Shown: positions 18,514-27,351 of the stretch, piece after piece
How positions within the stretch are numbered: the stretch's first letter is position 1
Layout: each line of letters begins with the position of its first letter
From: Ignavibacteriota bacterium
GTDB lineage: Bacteria > Bacteroidota > Ignavibacteria > Ignavibacteriales > Melioribacteraceae
Length of the DNA stretch: 64,000 nucleotides
Assembly: GCA_002698995.1 (NCBI GenBank)
Contig: PAAX01000023.1
Coordinates: 62,001-126,000, forward strand
Reading direction: 5' to 3'
Program-made: the position numbers and the translations under genes
The notes under the pieces: model-generated
The model's database searches: none
The model's input: only the letters and a program-made list of their open reading frames with translations
Told to the model about the DNA's origin: nothing

Positions 18514-19149
18514 ATGAGTATTTCATCTTTGGATAAAATAGCACTAATTTATGAGTACAATCCTTCTTCTCCTTTGTTTGCAAGGGTTGCTGCTAATGAG
18601 TTTTCCAAAGGAAATTTTGAACAAGCAGTAGAGATAATTCAAAAAGGATTAGGTCAGTTTCCTAATTATCCTACTGCTTATTTAATTTCGGCAAAAGTAA
18701 AAGCTGCAATTGGTAAAAATGATGAAGCAAAAAATGATTTATCAAAAGCGCAGTTACTTTTGAATGATAATGATTTTTATGAAAAGCATATCGAAGAAAT
18801 TGAACAGATTGCAAAGAGAAATTCTATTATAAATGAATCAAAAATTTCTTCAAAAACGAGTGAGATTGAAGATCATTTAGAAGAACTAGCTGTAAAACTT
18901 CAGAAAGCAAAAATCGAAATTAATAATGATGACTCATTTGAAATAAAACCAAAAAGAACCACTAAAGATTTTAAAGAATTAGAAATAATTTCTGATACTC
19001 TTGCTGAAATTTATTTTGCTCAGGGTAATTTTTTGGAAGCTAAAAATGTTTATCAAAAATTACTTAAAAGATTTCCCGAAAAAGAAAATCTTTACAAATC
19101 AAAAATCAGTGATATTGAAAATAAAATTAAATCACAAACTAAAAGCTGA
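18514..19149 (+). CDS. Tetratricopeptide-repeat protein
   Basis: A 211-residue, probably cytosolic protein. N-terminal repeats PLFARVAANEFSKGNFEQAV and YPTAYLISAKVKAAIGKNDE, and a C-terminal repeat LAEIYFAQGNFLEAKNVYQK, follow the TPR spacing. The middle (about 95-150) is charged and low in hydrophobic residues. No signal peptide is visible. It starts 1 bp after the GT2 stop and its own stop shares one base with the ATG of the following gene. It may be an adaptor for the neighbouring envelope genes, but nothing beyond the repeats shows a function. Confidence 0.78.
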   Translation: MSISSLDKIALIYEYNPSSPLFARVAANEFSKGNFEQAVEIIQKGLGQFPNYPTAYLISAKVKAAIGKNDEAKNDLSKAQLLLNDNDFYEKHIEEIEQIAKRNSIINESKISSKTSEIEDHLEELAVKLQKAKIEINNDDSFEIKPKRTTKDFKELEIISDTLAEIYFAQGNFLEAKNVYQKLLKRFPEKENLYKSKISDIENKIKSQTKS

Positions 19150-19766
19150 TGCCCTCTTTTGATTTATCTAAAAAACTGCCTCTAAATTTTTATCATCAAG
19201 ATTTATTAACTGCTGCACAAAAACTACTCGGTAAAATATTAGTTAGAAAAATTGATAATTCTTTTTATCTCTATACTAAAATTGTTGAAACAGAAGCTTA
19301 TTCAAAAAATGGAGATGAAGCTTCTCATTCATTCAAAGGTAAAACGAAATCAAATTCAGTTATGTTTGAAGGAGGAGGTAAACTTTATGTCTATTTTACT
19401 TACGGAATGTATTACTGTTCTAATATTGTAATCGGTAATGCAGAACAAGGTGAAGCTGTTTTAATTAGAGCAGCAGAACCTTTGAACGGATTTGATATAT
19501 TAAGTATTAATAGATTTAAGAAAAATAAGATTTCCGAAAAAGAGAAATTCAATTTAACCAGCGGACCGGGTAAACTTTCTATAGCGCTTAATATTACAAA
19601 AAATGAAAATGGAATGGATCTTTTGGGAAATGAAATCTTTATTTTAGATAATGATGATATACCAAAAAATGATATTGTAACAAGTAAGAGAATTGGAATT
19701 ACGAAATCGAAGGATTTATTATGGCGGTTTTTTATTAAAAATAATCCATATGTTTCTAAAAAATGA
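19149..19766 (+). CDS. DNA-3-methyladenine glycosylase (AAG/MPG family)
   Basis: A 205-residue monofunctional alkyl-base glycosylase of the mammalian AAG type. Family segments are ILVRKIDNSF, IVETEAYSKNGDEASHSFKG (general-base Glu in VETEAY), VMFEGGGKLYVYFTYGMYYC (the intercalating Tyr region) and LTSGPGKLSIALNI. It removes 3-methyladenine and related lesions to begin base-excision repair. ATG 19149 overlaps the previous stop by one base (TGATG), and the stop overlaps the next ATG, so coupling is tight. Confidence 0.92.
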   Translation: MPSFDLSKKLPLNFYHQDLLTAAQKLLGKILVRKIDNSFYLYTKIVETEAYSKNGDEASHSFKGKTKSNSVMFEGGGKLYVYFTYGMYYCSNIVIGNAEQGEAVLIRAAEPLNGFDILSINRFKKNKISEKEKFNLTSGPGKLSIALNITKNENGMDLLGNEIFILDNDDIPKNDIVTSKRIGITKSKDLLWRFFIKNNPYVSKK

Positions 19767-20788
19767 AAGAATATAAACACATATTAATTGCCAGAACAGA
19801 TAGACTTGGGGATGTTATTTTAACAATTCCTCTGGCTTCAATAATTAAAAAATATTTACCTGACTGCAGAATAACTTTTCTTGTAAGAAGTTATACCAAG
19901 GATTTGCTTGCCAATAATAATCATATAGATGAAATTTTAATTTGGAATGATGATGAACCACTTAGTAGTAATATAAAAATGTTCAAATCAAAAAATGTTG
20001 ATGCTGTTTTTATTGTAAATCCTTCGTTTAAAATTGCTTTAGCATTTTTCTTAAGTGGAATAAAAGAGAGAATTTCAACCGGTTATAGATGGTATTCATT
20101 CCTATTTACTAAAAAGATTTTTGAACATAGAAAATATGGTGAAAAGCATGAATTGATTCACAATGTTGAGATGCTTAAAACTATTGGAATAAATGAGAAA
20201 ACTAATTTTAACAATGTCCAATTTTCAATACAGTCTGAATTGGAATCAGAACAAAAAGTTCAAGAATTTCTCAATAAACGAAATTTTAATAATAATTTAA
20301 AAACTATTATTATTCATCCGGGAAGCGGTGGCAGCGCAGTAGATCTGCCGATTTCTCATCTAAAAGAACTAGTTACAAAGCTGGCATATGATTTGTCTTG
20401 TAATATATTATTAACCGGAAGCAAAGATGAATTTTCACTTTGCGAAAGTTTGATTACACATAAAAAAATAATTAACTGTGCCGGTGAGTTCAGCTTAAAA
20501 GAACTCATTACTTTGATAAGTTTATCAGACATATTTGTTGCAAATTCAACCGGACCTTTGCACATAGCTTCTGCAATGAATAAATATGTTATCGGGTTTT
20601 ATCCAAAAGTTGCATCTTGTTCGGAAACAAGATGGGGACCATTTACTGATAAAAAAGTGATTTTTACTCCAACTACAAAATGCAGCAATTGTACTGTGAA
20701 ACAATGCGAAGAAACTAACTGTATGAGTTCAATTAACATTGATAAAGTTTTTGAATGTATCAAAAACATAATTACTAAAGAGAGTTAA
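19763..20788 (+). CDS. Glycosyltransferase family 9 (heptosyltransferase-like)
   Basis: A 341-residue GT9 enzyme. The N-terminal RTDRLGDVILTIPLASIIKK is the hallmark of WaaC/WaaF-type heptosyltransferases. The C-terminal half shows IIIHPGSGGSAVDLPISHLKEL, ILLTGSKDEFSLCE and FVANSTGPLHIASAMNK, the nucleotide-sugar site. A Cys-rich tail (KCSNCTVKQCEETNCM) is common in GT9 of this group. It probably adds a sugar to the lipopolysaccharide inner core at the inner-membrane face. The ATG overlaps the aag stop by 4 bp. Which sugar is moved cannot be told. Confidence 0.88.
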   Translation: MKEYKHILIARTDRLGDVILTIPLASIIKKYLPDCRITFLVRSYTKDLLANNNHIDEILIWNDDEPLSSNIKMFKSKNVDAVFIVNPSFKIALAFFLSGIKERISTGYRWYSFLFTKKIFEHRKYGEKHELIHNVEMLKTIGINEKTNFNNVQFSIQSELESEQKVQEFLNKRNFNNNLKTIIIHPGSGGSAVDLPISHLKELVTKLAYDLSCNILLTGSKDEFSLCESLITHKKIINCAGEFSLKELITLISLSDIFVANSTGPLHIASAMNKYVIGFYPKVASCSETRWGPFTDKKVIFTPTTKCSNCTVKQCEETNCMSSINIDKVFECIKNIITKES

Positions 20789-20790
20789 TA

Positions 20791-21561
20791 ATGAAAACCA
20801 TATATATCATTTTAATTGCTTTTATAATAAATCTTCAAGCGCAGGATGAATTTAGAAAAATTGAAAATAATGCTTTCTTGGCTGGTGAAAAATTAACATT
20901 TGATGTGAAGTACGGATTTGTTACTGCCGGAGTTGCCGAAATGGAAATTCCAAGAGAAACCAGAATTTCTGGTAGAGATGCTTACCATGTTACTTTCAAA
21001 GTAAATACAGTTCCGAGTTTTGATGTTTTATTCAAGGTTAGAGATAGATACGAAACTTATATTGATAAAGAGGGATTATTTCCGTGGCGATTTGAACAGC
21101 ATATCCGTGAAGGAGGCTACTCAAGAGATTTCTCTGCTTTCTTTGATCAAAGAAGAGGAAAGGCAAAAACTACAGAAGGAACGTATGAAATTCCTAAATA
21201 TGTAAATGATATTCTTTCTGCTTTTTATATCACCAGAACTTTTGATTTTAGCAATAAGAAAATCGGGGATAGAATTAATCTTCAAAATTTTTATAAAGAT
21301 AAGGTTTACCCATTAGATGTTGTTTATAGAGGTAAGGAAAAAATTACTGTTGGCGCCGGTACTTTTAACTGCATAATTGTAGAGCCTTTGGTTCAAGAAG
21401 GTGGATTATTTAAGAGCGAAGGAAATATAATAATCTGGCTAACTGATGATGAACTCAAAATTCCGGTTAAAGTAAAAACCAAAGTAATTATCGGTTCTAT
21501 TGATGCAGAACTTACAGGATATGAAGGTTTAGCAGGAAAAGTTATTTCTAAAGTTGATTGA
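20791..21561 (+). CDS. Exported DUF3108-family protein
   Basis: A 256-residue protein with a signal peptide (MKTIYIILIAFIINLQAQ) and a beta-rich body. The segment GEKLTFDVKYGFVTAGVAEM at the start, then RDRYETYIDKEGLFPWRFEQ, matches DUF3108 proteins, found in the periplasm of many diderms. No catalytic motif is visible and the function is undefined. It lies 2 bp after the GT9 gene and ends the transcription block, with an 89-bp gap after it. Confidence 0.82.
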   Translation: MKTIYIILIAFIINLQAQDEFRKIENNAFLAGEKLTFDVKYGFVTAGVAEMEIPRETRISGRDAYHVTFKVNTVPSFDVLFKVRDRYETYIDKEGLFPWRFEQHIREGGYSRDFSAFFDQRRGKAKTTEGTYEIPKYVNDILSAFYITRTFDFSNKKIGDRINLQNFYKDKVYPLDVVYRGKEKITVGAGTFNCIIVEPLVQEGGLFKSEGNIIIWLTDDELKIPVKVKTKVIIGSIDAELTGYEGLAGKVISKVD

Positions 21562-21575
21562 TTTTTAAAAAATAA

Positions 21576-21603
21576 TTGACTTACGTTTCCATAATTATAT
21601 CAA
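21576..21603 (+). promoter_or_regulatory. Possible promoter before the CPBP protease gene
   Basis: TTGACT at 21576-21581 and TATCAA at 21598-21603 are separated by 16 bp, upstream of the ATG at 21651. This is a loose sigma-70-like match in AT-rich DNA and is weak evidence by itself; the 89-bp gap in a tightly packed run makes a promoter here plausible. Confidence 0.3.
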
Positions 21604-21650
21604 GTACAATCTTATAGTAAATAAAACCTCTTTTTCATATTTTCACATTT

Positions 21651-22607
21651 ATGAATCAAGACTATAATTCTCATAATGAAATTACTCCTAAGAGTATAAA
21701 TAATCCTACAATCTCGCCGATTAAGGCTGCTACGTTTGGTTTAATTGCTGTTTTTATTTTGTACCAATTTGGCGGGGCAATTTTAACTCTTTTAATTTTT
21801 GGACTCGATTTTGAAAAAGCTGATGTTAATGCAATGCGGCTTCTTACAATGGGGGGGCAAATTTTATTTATTCTACTTCCTGCACTTATTCTTTCTAAAG
21901 GAGTTTATGAAGATGTTACAAAAGTTATAAGAGCAAACAAACCTCAATTAAAAGATTTTGGATACGCAATACTTGGATTGGTGATTTTAATTCCATTCTT
22001 ACAATCGATGCTTAATATTCAAGTTTATATTCTTGATAAATTAGCCGACAACTTTTCTCTTTTTAATTCCTTCAAACTTTTTTTTGATGAATTAAATAAA
22101 CTTGTAGATGCATCTTACGGGAATCTTTTATCTGCCGGAAATGTTTTTGAGTATGCAATTGTAATTTTAGTTATTGCAGTAACTCCGGCTGTATGTGAAG
22201 AAGTTTTCTTTAGAGGATTTGCACAAAAAAGTTATGAACTTAAACTTAAACCTTGGGCGGCAATTTTAATTACTTCACTTGTTTTTGGGTTGTACCATTT
22301 TAATCCATACGGTTTAGTAGCTTTAATTGCACTTGGAATGTACTTTGGCTTTGTTGCGTATAAAACAGAATCAATTTTTGTAGTAATGGTGCTTCATTTT
22401 CTAAATAATTTCTTTTCCATCATTTTATATTGGTTTTTTGGTGAAGATGATTTCTCAACAACAAGCTTTGATCCGCCGGAGGAAATATTTACTGATTTGA
22501 CAGTTTTCATAATTTTAGGTATTCTCTTTACAGCGTATTTAGTTTTCTTTAACAAAAATTATTCTAACAAAATCAGTGAGGTAGAAAATGATATGTCCAA
22601 CTTGTGA
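21651..22607 (+). CDS. CPBP-family intramembrane metalloprotease
   Basis: A 318-residue polytopic membrane protein with about eight hydrophobic segments. The Abi/CPBP catalytic signature is present: CEEVFFRGFAQ (the Glu pair plus Arg) near 182-192, FGLYHFNPYG (first His) and VVMVLHFLNNFF (second His). Relatives process prenylated or hydrophobic substrates or serve in self-immunity; here no bacteriocin or partner is beside it, so a housekeeping role is as likely. It overlaps the next gene by 20 bp. Confidence 0.88.
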   Translation: MNQDYNSHNEITPKSINNPTISPIKAATFGLIAVFILYQFGGAILTLLIFGLDFEKADVNAMRLLTMGGQILFILLPALILSKGVYEDVTKVIRANKPQLKDFGYAILGLVILIPFLQSMLNIQVYILDKLADNFSLFNSFKLFFDELNKLVDASYGNLLSAGNVFEYAIVILVIAVTPAVCEEVFFRGFAQKSYELKLKPWAAILITSLVFGLYHFNPYGLVALIALGMYFGFVAYKTESIFVVMVLHFLNNFFSIILYWFFGEDDFSTTSFDPPEEIFTDLTVFIILGILFTAYLVFFNKNYSNKISEVENDMSNL

Positions 22608-22917
22608 ATATGAGTATGTTGAAGGAATTAAAGTTTGTCCTGATTGTAAAACTGAATTAATTCCGAATGAAGATTTTGAAGGTAACTTAACTAATCCTGA
22701 TGATTATGTTATAGTATATACATGTTCAGAAACCTACGAAGCCGAAATGCTTAAAGCTAATTTAAAAGGGGCAGAAATTGAAGCTTTGGTTTTATCTCAA
22801 AAAGATAGAAGTTATCCCGGAGTGGGAGATTTGTCAGTTGTAAAACTCTTAGTAAAAAAAGATTCTGCACAAGAGGCTTTAGAAATTATAAACGATATAA
22901 ATTCATCAATTAATTAG
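22588..22917 (+). CDS. Zinc-ribbon protein with DUF2007-like domain
   Basis: A 109-residue protein. An N-terminal zinc ribbon has two CxxC pairs (MICPTC and VCPDCK). A ferredoxin-like domain follows (YVIVYTCSETYEAEMLKANL through VVKLLVKKDSAQEALEII), which resembles DUF2007, a putative PII-like signalling fold. The start lies inside the protease gene with GAGGTAGAAA as RBS. The 20-bp overlap suggests coupled translation. Function unknown. Confidence 0.75.
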   Translation: MICPTCEYEYVEGIKVCPDCKTELIPNEDFEGNLTNPDDYVIVYTCSETYEAEMLKANLKGAEIEALVLSQKDRSYPGVGDLSVVKLLVKKDSAQEALEIINDINSSIN

Positions 22918-22924
22918 AAGGTCT

Positions 22925-23743
22925 ATGTCTAACAATACTGGAAAAAGAACTTTAGTAGCATTAATAGCAATTCCCTTTTTATTAGCTGTAAGTTATTACG
23001 GTGGAATTCCATTTTTACTATTTTCACTTTTAATTGGATTAGTTGCTAATTATGAGTTTGTAAAAATGGGTGCCGTAAAAGAAACTTTTTCTAACGGTAT
23101 TATTAGTTCTTTGATGATAATTCTTTTGGTATTAAATACTTACTACCTAGTTTTTGATCTTTATACATTACTAATTGTTTTCTCTGCTGTTTCTCTTTTA
23201 GTAGAATTATACCGCAACAAGGCATCTGCAATAAATAATTTGGGATCTACTTTTTTAGGTGTCTTTTATATTGGTTTATTCAGTTCTTCATTAGTTGCGA
23301 TAAGAGAATTTTATCAAAACCCGCTTGAATATGATCAAGGCGGATTAATAATAATTGCTATTCTCTTTACAATTTGGATTTGTGATTCTGCAGCTTATTT
23401 TCTTGGATTAGCTTATGGTAAACATAGATTGTTTTTAAGAGTTAGTCCTAAAAAAAGCTGGGAAGGTGCTATTGCCGGATTTGTATTCTCAATTATTGCA
23501 ATGATTGCTGCTAAAGTAATTATTATCGATTTTTTAAGTTGGGTTGACGTTATTGCAATTGGATTTATTATCGGTATTATTGGGCAATACGGAGATTTAG
23601 TAGAAAGCTTAATTAAGCGTGATGCCGGAGTTAAGGATTCTTCTGCAATTATTCCAGGGCATGGCGGAATTTTTGATCGGTTTGATTCTCTTTTATTTGC
23701 CGCTCCTTTTGTATTTCTATATTTGAAATATTTATCTCAATAA
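22925..23743 (+). CDS. cdsA: Phosphatidate cytidylyltransferase
   Basis: A 272-residue integral membrane enzyme that makes CDP-diacylglycerol from CTP and phosphatidate, the branch point of phospholipid synthesis. Hydrophobic helices fill most of the chain. The family signature is intact near the C-terminus: SPKKSWEGAIAG near 177, then GQYGDLVESLIKRDAGVKDS, followed by PGHGGIFDRFDSLLFAAP with the metal-binding Asp residues. It follows the zinc-ribbon gene by 7 bp. Confidence 0.95.
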   Translation: MSNNTGKRTLVALIAIPFLLAVSYYGGIPFLLFSLLIGLVANYEFVKMGAVKETFSNGIISSLMIILLVLNTYYLVFDLYTLLIVFSAVSLLVELYRNKASAINNLGSTFLGVFYIGLFSSSLVAIREFYQNPLEYDQGGLIIIAILFTIWICDSAAYFLGLAYGKHRLFLRVSPKKSWEGAIAGFVFSIIAMIAAKVIIIDFLSWVDVIAIGFIIGIIGQYGDLVESLIKRDAGVKDSSAIIPGHGGIFDRFDSLLFAAPFVFLYLKYLSQ

Positions 23744-23800
23744 AACTTTCCTTATTTTTCCAAAGCAAAATTTAGTATTAATTTCTTTTGAAAGGATTAA

Positions 23801-25096
23801 ATGGCTGGTAAAGAAAAAATAAATATTATTACACTTGGTTGTTCAAAAAACACTGTTGATTCCGAACGATTAATGAGTCAAATTAAACTGAACAATTTTG
23901 ATTTGACTGAAAACTCGAATGATGCCGATTCTGTTATTATTAATACATGCGGCTTTATTGATGCAGCAAAGGAAGAATCTGTAAATACTATTTTAGAAGC
24001 AATTCAACTAAAGAAAAAAGGGAAGATTAAAAAAGTTTTTGTAGCCGGATGTCTTTCCGAAAGATATATGAATGATCTTAAAAAAGAGATTCCGGAAGTA
24101 GATAAATATTTTGGTACAGAAGCCTACGAAGATATTGTAACTGAACTTGGCGGTGATCTTAAGTACAATCTTTTAGGTGAAAGAGAACTATCTACTCCAA
24201 AGCATTTTGCATACTTAAAAATTTCCGAAGGATGTGATAATCCATGTTCATTCTGTGCTATTCCTTTAATGCGTGGGAAGCACAAAACAAAATCTATTGA
24301 AGAGCTAGTTTATGAAGCGAAGGCGCTAGCTGAAAAAGGGGTTAAAGAATTAGTTATTATTGGTCAAGATACAACCGATTACGGTAAAGAACTTTATGGA
24401 AATAGAAATATTTCTGATTTATTAAATAGATTGAGTGAAATAAATGGAATTGAATGGATAAGACTTTTATATGCTTATCCTTCTCATTTCCCTCAAGATT
24501 TAATTGATACAATTAGAGACAATCCAAAAATCTGTAAATACATTGATATGCCTTTACAACATATTTCTGATAATGTTCTAAAATCTATGCGCAGAGGAAT
24601 TACTAAGCGTAGAACAAAAGAATTGGTTGAACAGTTGAAAAAAGAAATTCCCGGACTGACTTTAAGAACAACATTTATTATTGGTTATCCGGCTGAGACT
24701 GAAACAGATTTTGATGAGTTATGCGAATTTGCAAAAGAAGTTGAGTTTGATCGGTTTGGAGTATTTAAGTTTTCTGTAGAAGAAAATACACCAAGTTATA
24801 TTTTAGGCGATCCGGTTTCTGAAGAGGTAAAAGAGGAAAGAGTTTCTACAATAATGGAAATTCAGAAGGAAATTTCTTTAAGAAAAAATGAAGAAATGAT
24901 CGGTAAAAAAATCAAAGTTATTATTGATTCGGAAGATGGTGAATTTTATATAGGAAGATCAGAAAGAGATGCACCCGAAGTTGATGGAGAAGTTTTAATT
25001 GAAAAGTCTGATAAAAAGTTAACAATCGGCAATTTTTATAATGTTGAAATTTATGATTGTAATGAGTATGATTTATTTGGAAAAACAACAGCGTAA
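23801..25096 (+). CDS. rimO: Ribosomal protein S12 methylthiotransferase
   Basis: A 431-residue radical SAM methylthiotransferase that modifies the conserved Asp of ribosomal protein S12. The N-terminal domain has LGCSKNTVDSERL, NTCGFIDAAKEES and VAGCLSERY. The radical SAM site is SEGCDNPCSFCAIPLMRGKHKS-like (EGCDNPCSFCAIP near 143-155). The SKNTVDSE and MRGKHK forms are those of RimO rather than MiaB. A C-terminal TRAM domain ends at ATA. RBS AAAGGATTAA precedes the ATG. It heads a run of closely spaced genes (GWxTD 6 bp later). Confidence 0.96.
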   Translation: MAGKEKINIITLGCSKNTVDSERLMSQIKLNNFDLTENSNDADSVIINTCGFIDAAKEESVNTILEAIQLKKKGKIKKVFVAGCLSERYMNDLKKEIPEVDKYFGTEAYEDIVTELGGDLKYNLLGERELSTPKHFAYLKISEGCDNPCSFCAIPLMRGKHKTKSIEELVYEAKALAEKGVKELVIIGQDTTDYGKELYGNRNISDLLNRLSEINGIEWIRLLYAYPSHFPQDLIDTIRDNPKICKYIDMPLQHISDNVLKSMRRGITKRRTKELVEQLKKEIPGLTLRTTFIIGYPAETETDFDELCEFAKEVEFDRFGVFKFSVEENTPSYILGDPVSEEVKEERVSTIMEIQKEISLRKNEEMIGKKIKVIIDSEDGEFYIGRSERDAPEVDGEVLIEKSDKKLTIGNFYNVEIYDCNEYDLFGKTTA

Positions 25097-25102
25097 ATAA
25101 TT

Positions 25103-26380
25103 ATGAAAAAAATCTTTGTTATTGCATTAGTATTTTTCTTTTCGATTAATTCTGCGCAAGTGGAAAGTTCGGGAAACCTTGATGTTTCTAACTTTTATCC
25201 TCTATTTTTTATTGATGCAGCAAATTATAAATCAAATGAAATTGGCAAGACACGAGTAGATATTTTTATTCAGGTTCCTTATGCAAGTCTTCAGTTTGTT
25301 CTTGAGAATAATAAATATGCTGCTAAATATTCAATTCAGTTAACCCTTTATGATGAGGATAATGAAAAGAAAATCATAGAACGAATTTGGAATGAAGAGG
25401 TTTATGCTAACAACTTTGAGGAAACTAAAGCTCAATTTAGTTATAACTACAGTTATAAAAATTTTGTTGTTGAACCGGGGATTTATCAATTAAGATGTGA
25501 GTTAACCGATAGAGATTCAAGAAAAAATTATGCTGTTAATGCTGTTGCAAATGTAGCCGATTTTCAAAACGATCTTAATTTGAGTGATATTATTTTTATC
25601 TCAAAAAAGATTGAAACTCCTCAGGGAATTCAAATAGTACCAAATGTTTCTCACGAGGTTACAAGAAAAGATTCTGTAATTCAATTTTTTTATGAAATCT
25701 ATTCTAAAAAAAATGAGGAGATTAATCTTAATTACAGAGTTAGAGATAAGAATGGAGAATTTATTTATTCCGATTCCGAAACAAGAACAATCGATTCAGG
25801 CAAAACTAGAATTTACGCAGCTATTTCAGGCAAAACATTTAGTCTGGGAAGTTATGACTTATTCGTTCAAGTAATGGATAATGACAATAAACTAATTCAA
25901 ACAATTTCAAAGAAATTTCAATCAAAAATTTTCGGTCTTCCAACTAGTATAAATGATTTAGATAAGGCAATAGATCAGATGATTTATATTGCAAGCGATT
26001 CTGAATTAGATGAAATACAAGAAACCGAAGATTATGAAGAGAAACTTGTTAAATTTCAGAACTTCTGGAAAACAAAAGATCCAAATCCAAATACTGAAGA
26101 GAATCCGGTTTTTATTGAGTACTACAGAAGAGTTGCATATGCAGATGAACAATTTAAAAATTATGTAGAAGGCTGGAGAACCGACATGGGAATGATATAT
26201 ATTTTATTAGGTCCCCCCAGTAACGTTGAGAGACAACCGGTTGCTCTTAGTTCAAAACCATATGAAGTTTGGGAATATTATGAAATCAACAGAAGATTTG
26301 TATTTGTTGATGAAACCGGTTTCGGAGATTATCGTTTATTAAATCCAGTTTACGGTGATTGGTACAGATTTAGAAGATAA
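25103..26380 (+). CDS. Exported GWxTD-domain protein
   Basis: A 425-residue protein with a signal peptide (MKKIFVIALVFFFSINSAQ). Residues 30-270 are beta-rich and Ig-like in style. The C-terminal part (about 285-425) carries the GWxTD motif in EGWRTDMGMIYILLGPPSNV near 357, followed by YEVWEYYEINRRFVFVDETG, the family signature. GWxTD proteins are found in Bacteroidota, Chlorobiota and Acidobacteriota and have no defined biochemical role. Its placement upstream of a TamA/BamA-like barrel gene hints at an envelope role, which is inference. Confidence 0.88.
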   Translation: MKKIFVIALVFFFSINSAQVESSGNLDVSNFYPLFFIDAANYKSNEIGKTRVDIFIQVPYASLQFVLENNKYAAKYSIQLTLYDEDNEKKIIERIWNEEVYANNFEETKAQFSYNYSYKNFVVEPGIYQLRCELTDRDSRKNYAVNAVANVADFQNDLNLSDIIFISKKIETPQGIQIVPNVSHEVTRKDSVIQFFYEIYSKKNEEINLNYRVRDKNGEFIYSDSETRTIDSGKTRIYAAISGKTFSLGSYDLFVQVMDNDNKLIQTISKKFQSKIFGLPTSINDLDKAIDQMIYIASDSELDEIQETEDYEEKLVKFQNFWKTKDPNPNTEENPVFIEYYRRVAYADEQFKNYVEGWRTDMGMIYILLGPPSNVERQPVALSSKPYEVWEYYEINRRFVFVDETGFGDYRLLNPVYGDWYRFRR

Positions 26381-26382
26381 TT

Positions 26383-27351
26383 ATGATACTTACAGTTACA
26401 ATAAATCCTTTACTCGAAAAAGTACTTTACTTCAAATCATTAAATGAGTTTAGTGCAAACAGAAGTTACAAAGAAGAATTAAAAGCAGGGGGTAAAGGAA
26501 TAAATGTGAGTCGGCAGTTAAACTACCTTGGAGTTGAAAATCTCGCATTTACATTTCTAGGCAGTAATAATGGCAAAGATTTAAGAAGCACTTTAACAAA
26601 AGAAGGAATCAATTTTACTGCAATTGCTTCTAAATCCGAAACCAGATGGGGAACTGTAATTCATAATGAAAATGACAATTCAATTAAATCTTATTTCTCA
26701 CCCAATCAAGAATTAACCGAAAAAGAAGTAACAGATTTTATAGCTAAGCTTGAAAAAGTAATTCCAAATCACTCCATAATTGTACTTTCGGGAAGTTCAC
26801 CTTGTAAGGAAGCAGATAGAATTTTTCCGGCCGCAATTGAAATTGCCAATAATGAAGACAAGATTGTGGTGCTTGACACTTATGGCGATCATTTGGAAGA
26901 ATGCTTAAAAGCTGCGCCGACAGTGGTTCATAATAATGTTGATGAAGTTGAAAATTCCTTAAATATAAATTTAAAAGAGGATGAAAGTAAAATTGATTTC
27001 CTCAATAATTTATATGACAAGGGAGTTAAGCTTTCATTTTTAACAGAAGGTGGAAAACCATTTTATTCATCTAAATTTGATTTCAATTATAAAATCTTCC
27101 CAAAGCAAGTTATTGTTAAAGATGCAACCGGAAGCGGTGATGCTTTTACAGCGGGAATTGTTTACGGACTTCATTATTCATTTGTATTTGATGAGTTTAC
27201 TAAAATTGCAGCTGCCCTTGGTTCATTAAATGCTGAAAGTTTTGATACATGCAAAGTTGATAAAGAAAAGGCAATGCATTTAAGTGCTTCAATTGAAATT
27301 GAATCTATCGGAAAAAGAATGAAATTGATTGATGATTCCCCAAACTATTAA
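26383..27351 (+). CDS. PfkB-family sugar kinase, 1-phosphofructokinase-like
   Basis: A 322-residue ribokinase-fold kinase. The opening MILTVTINPLLEKVLYF and KAGGKGINVSRQLNYLG are those of the FruK/LacC/PfkB branch that phosphorylates sugar phosphates. The C-terminal catalytic signature DATGSGDAFTAG (base Asp) is present near 246-257. The substrate may be fructose 1- or 6-phosphate, or tagatose 6-phosphate; sequence alone does not decide. No PTS gene is near. It overlaps the following barrel gene by 23 bp. Confidence 0.87.
   Translation: MILTVTINPLLEKVLYFKSLNEFSANRSYKEELKAGGKGINVSRQLNYLGVENLAFTFLGSNNGKDLRSTLTKEGINFTAIASKSETRWGTVIHNENDNSIKSYFSPNQELTEKEVTDFIAKLEKVIPNHSIIVLSGSSPCKEADRIFPAAIEIANNEDKIVVLDTYGDHLEECLKAAPTVVHNNVDEVENSLNINLKEDESKIDFLNNLYDKGVKLSFLTEGGKPFYSSKFDFNYKIFPKQVIVKDATGSGDAFTAGIVYGLHYSFVFDEFTKIAAALGSLNAESFDTCKVDKEKAMHLSASIEIESIGKRMKLIDDSPNY

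Noticed and set aside
19412-19780. 122-residue minus-strand frame
   Set aside because: It lies opposite the aag gene, has no RBS or family features, and arises from the AT-rich codon use of the real gene.
21651-22607. CPBP protease as part of a bacteriocin immunity system
   Set aside because: No bacteriocin, leader peptide or export gene is adjacent; it lies in a housekeeping run.
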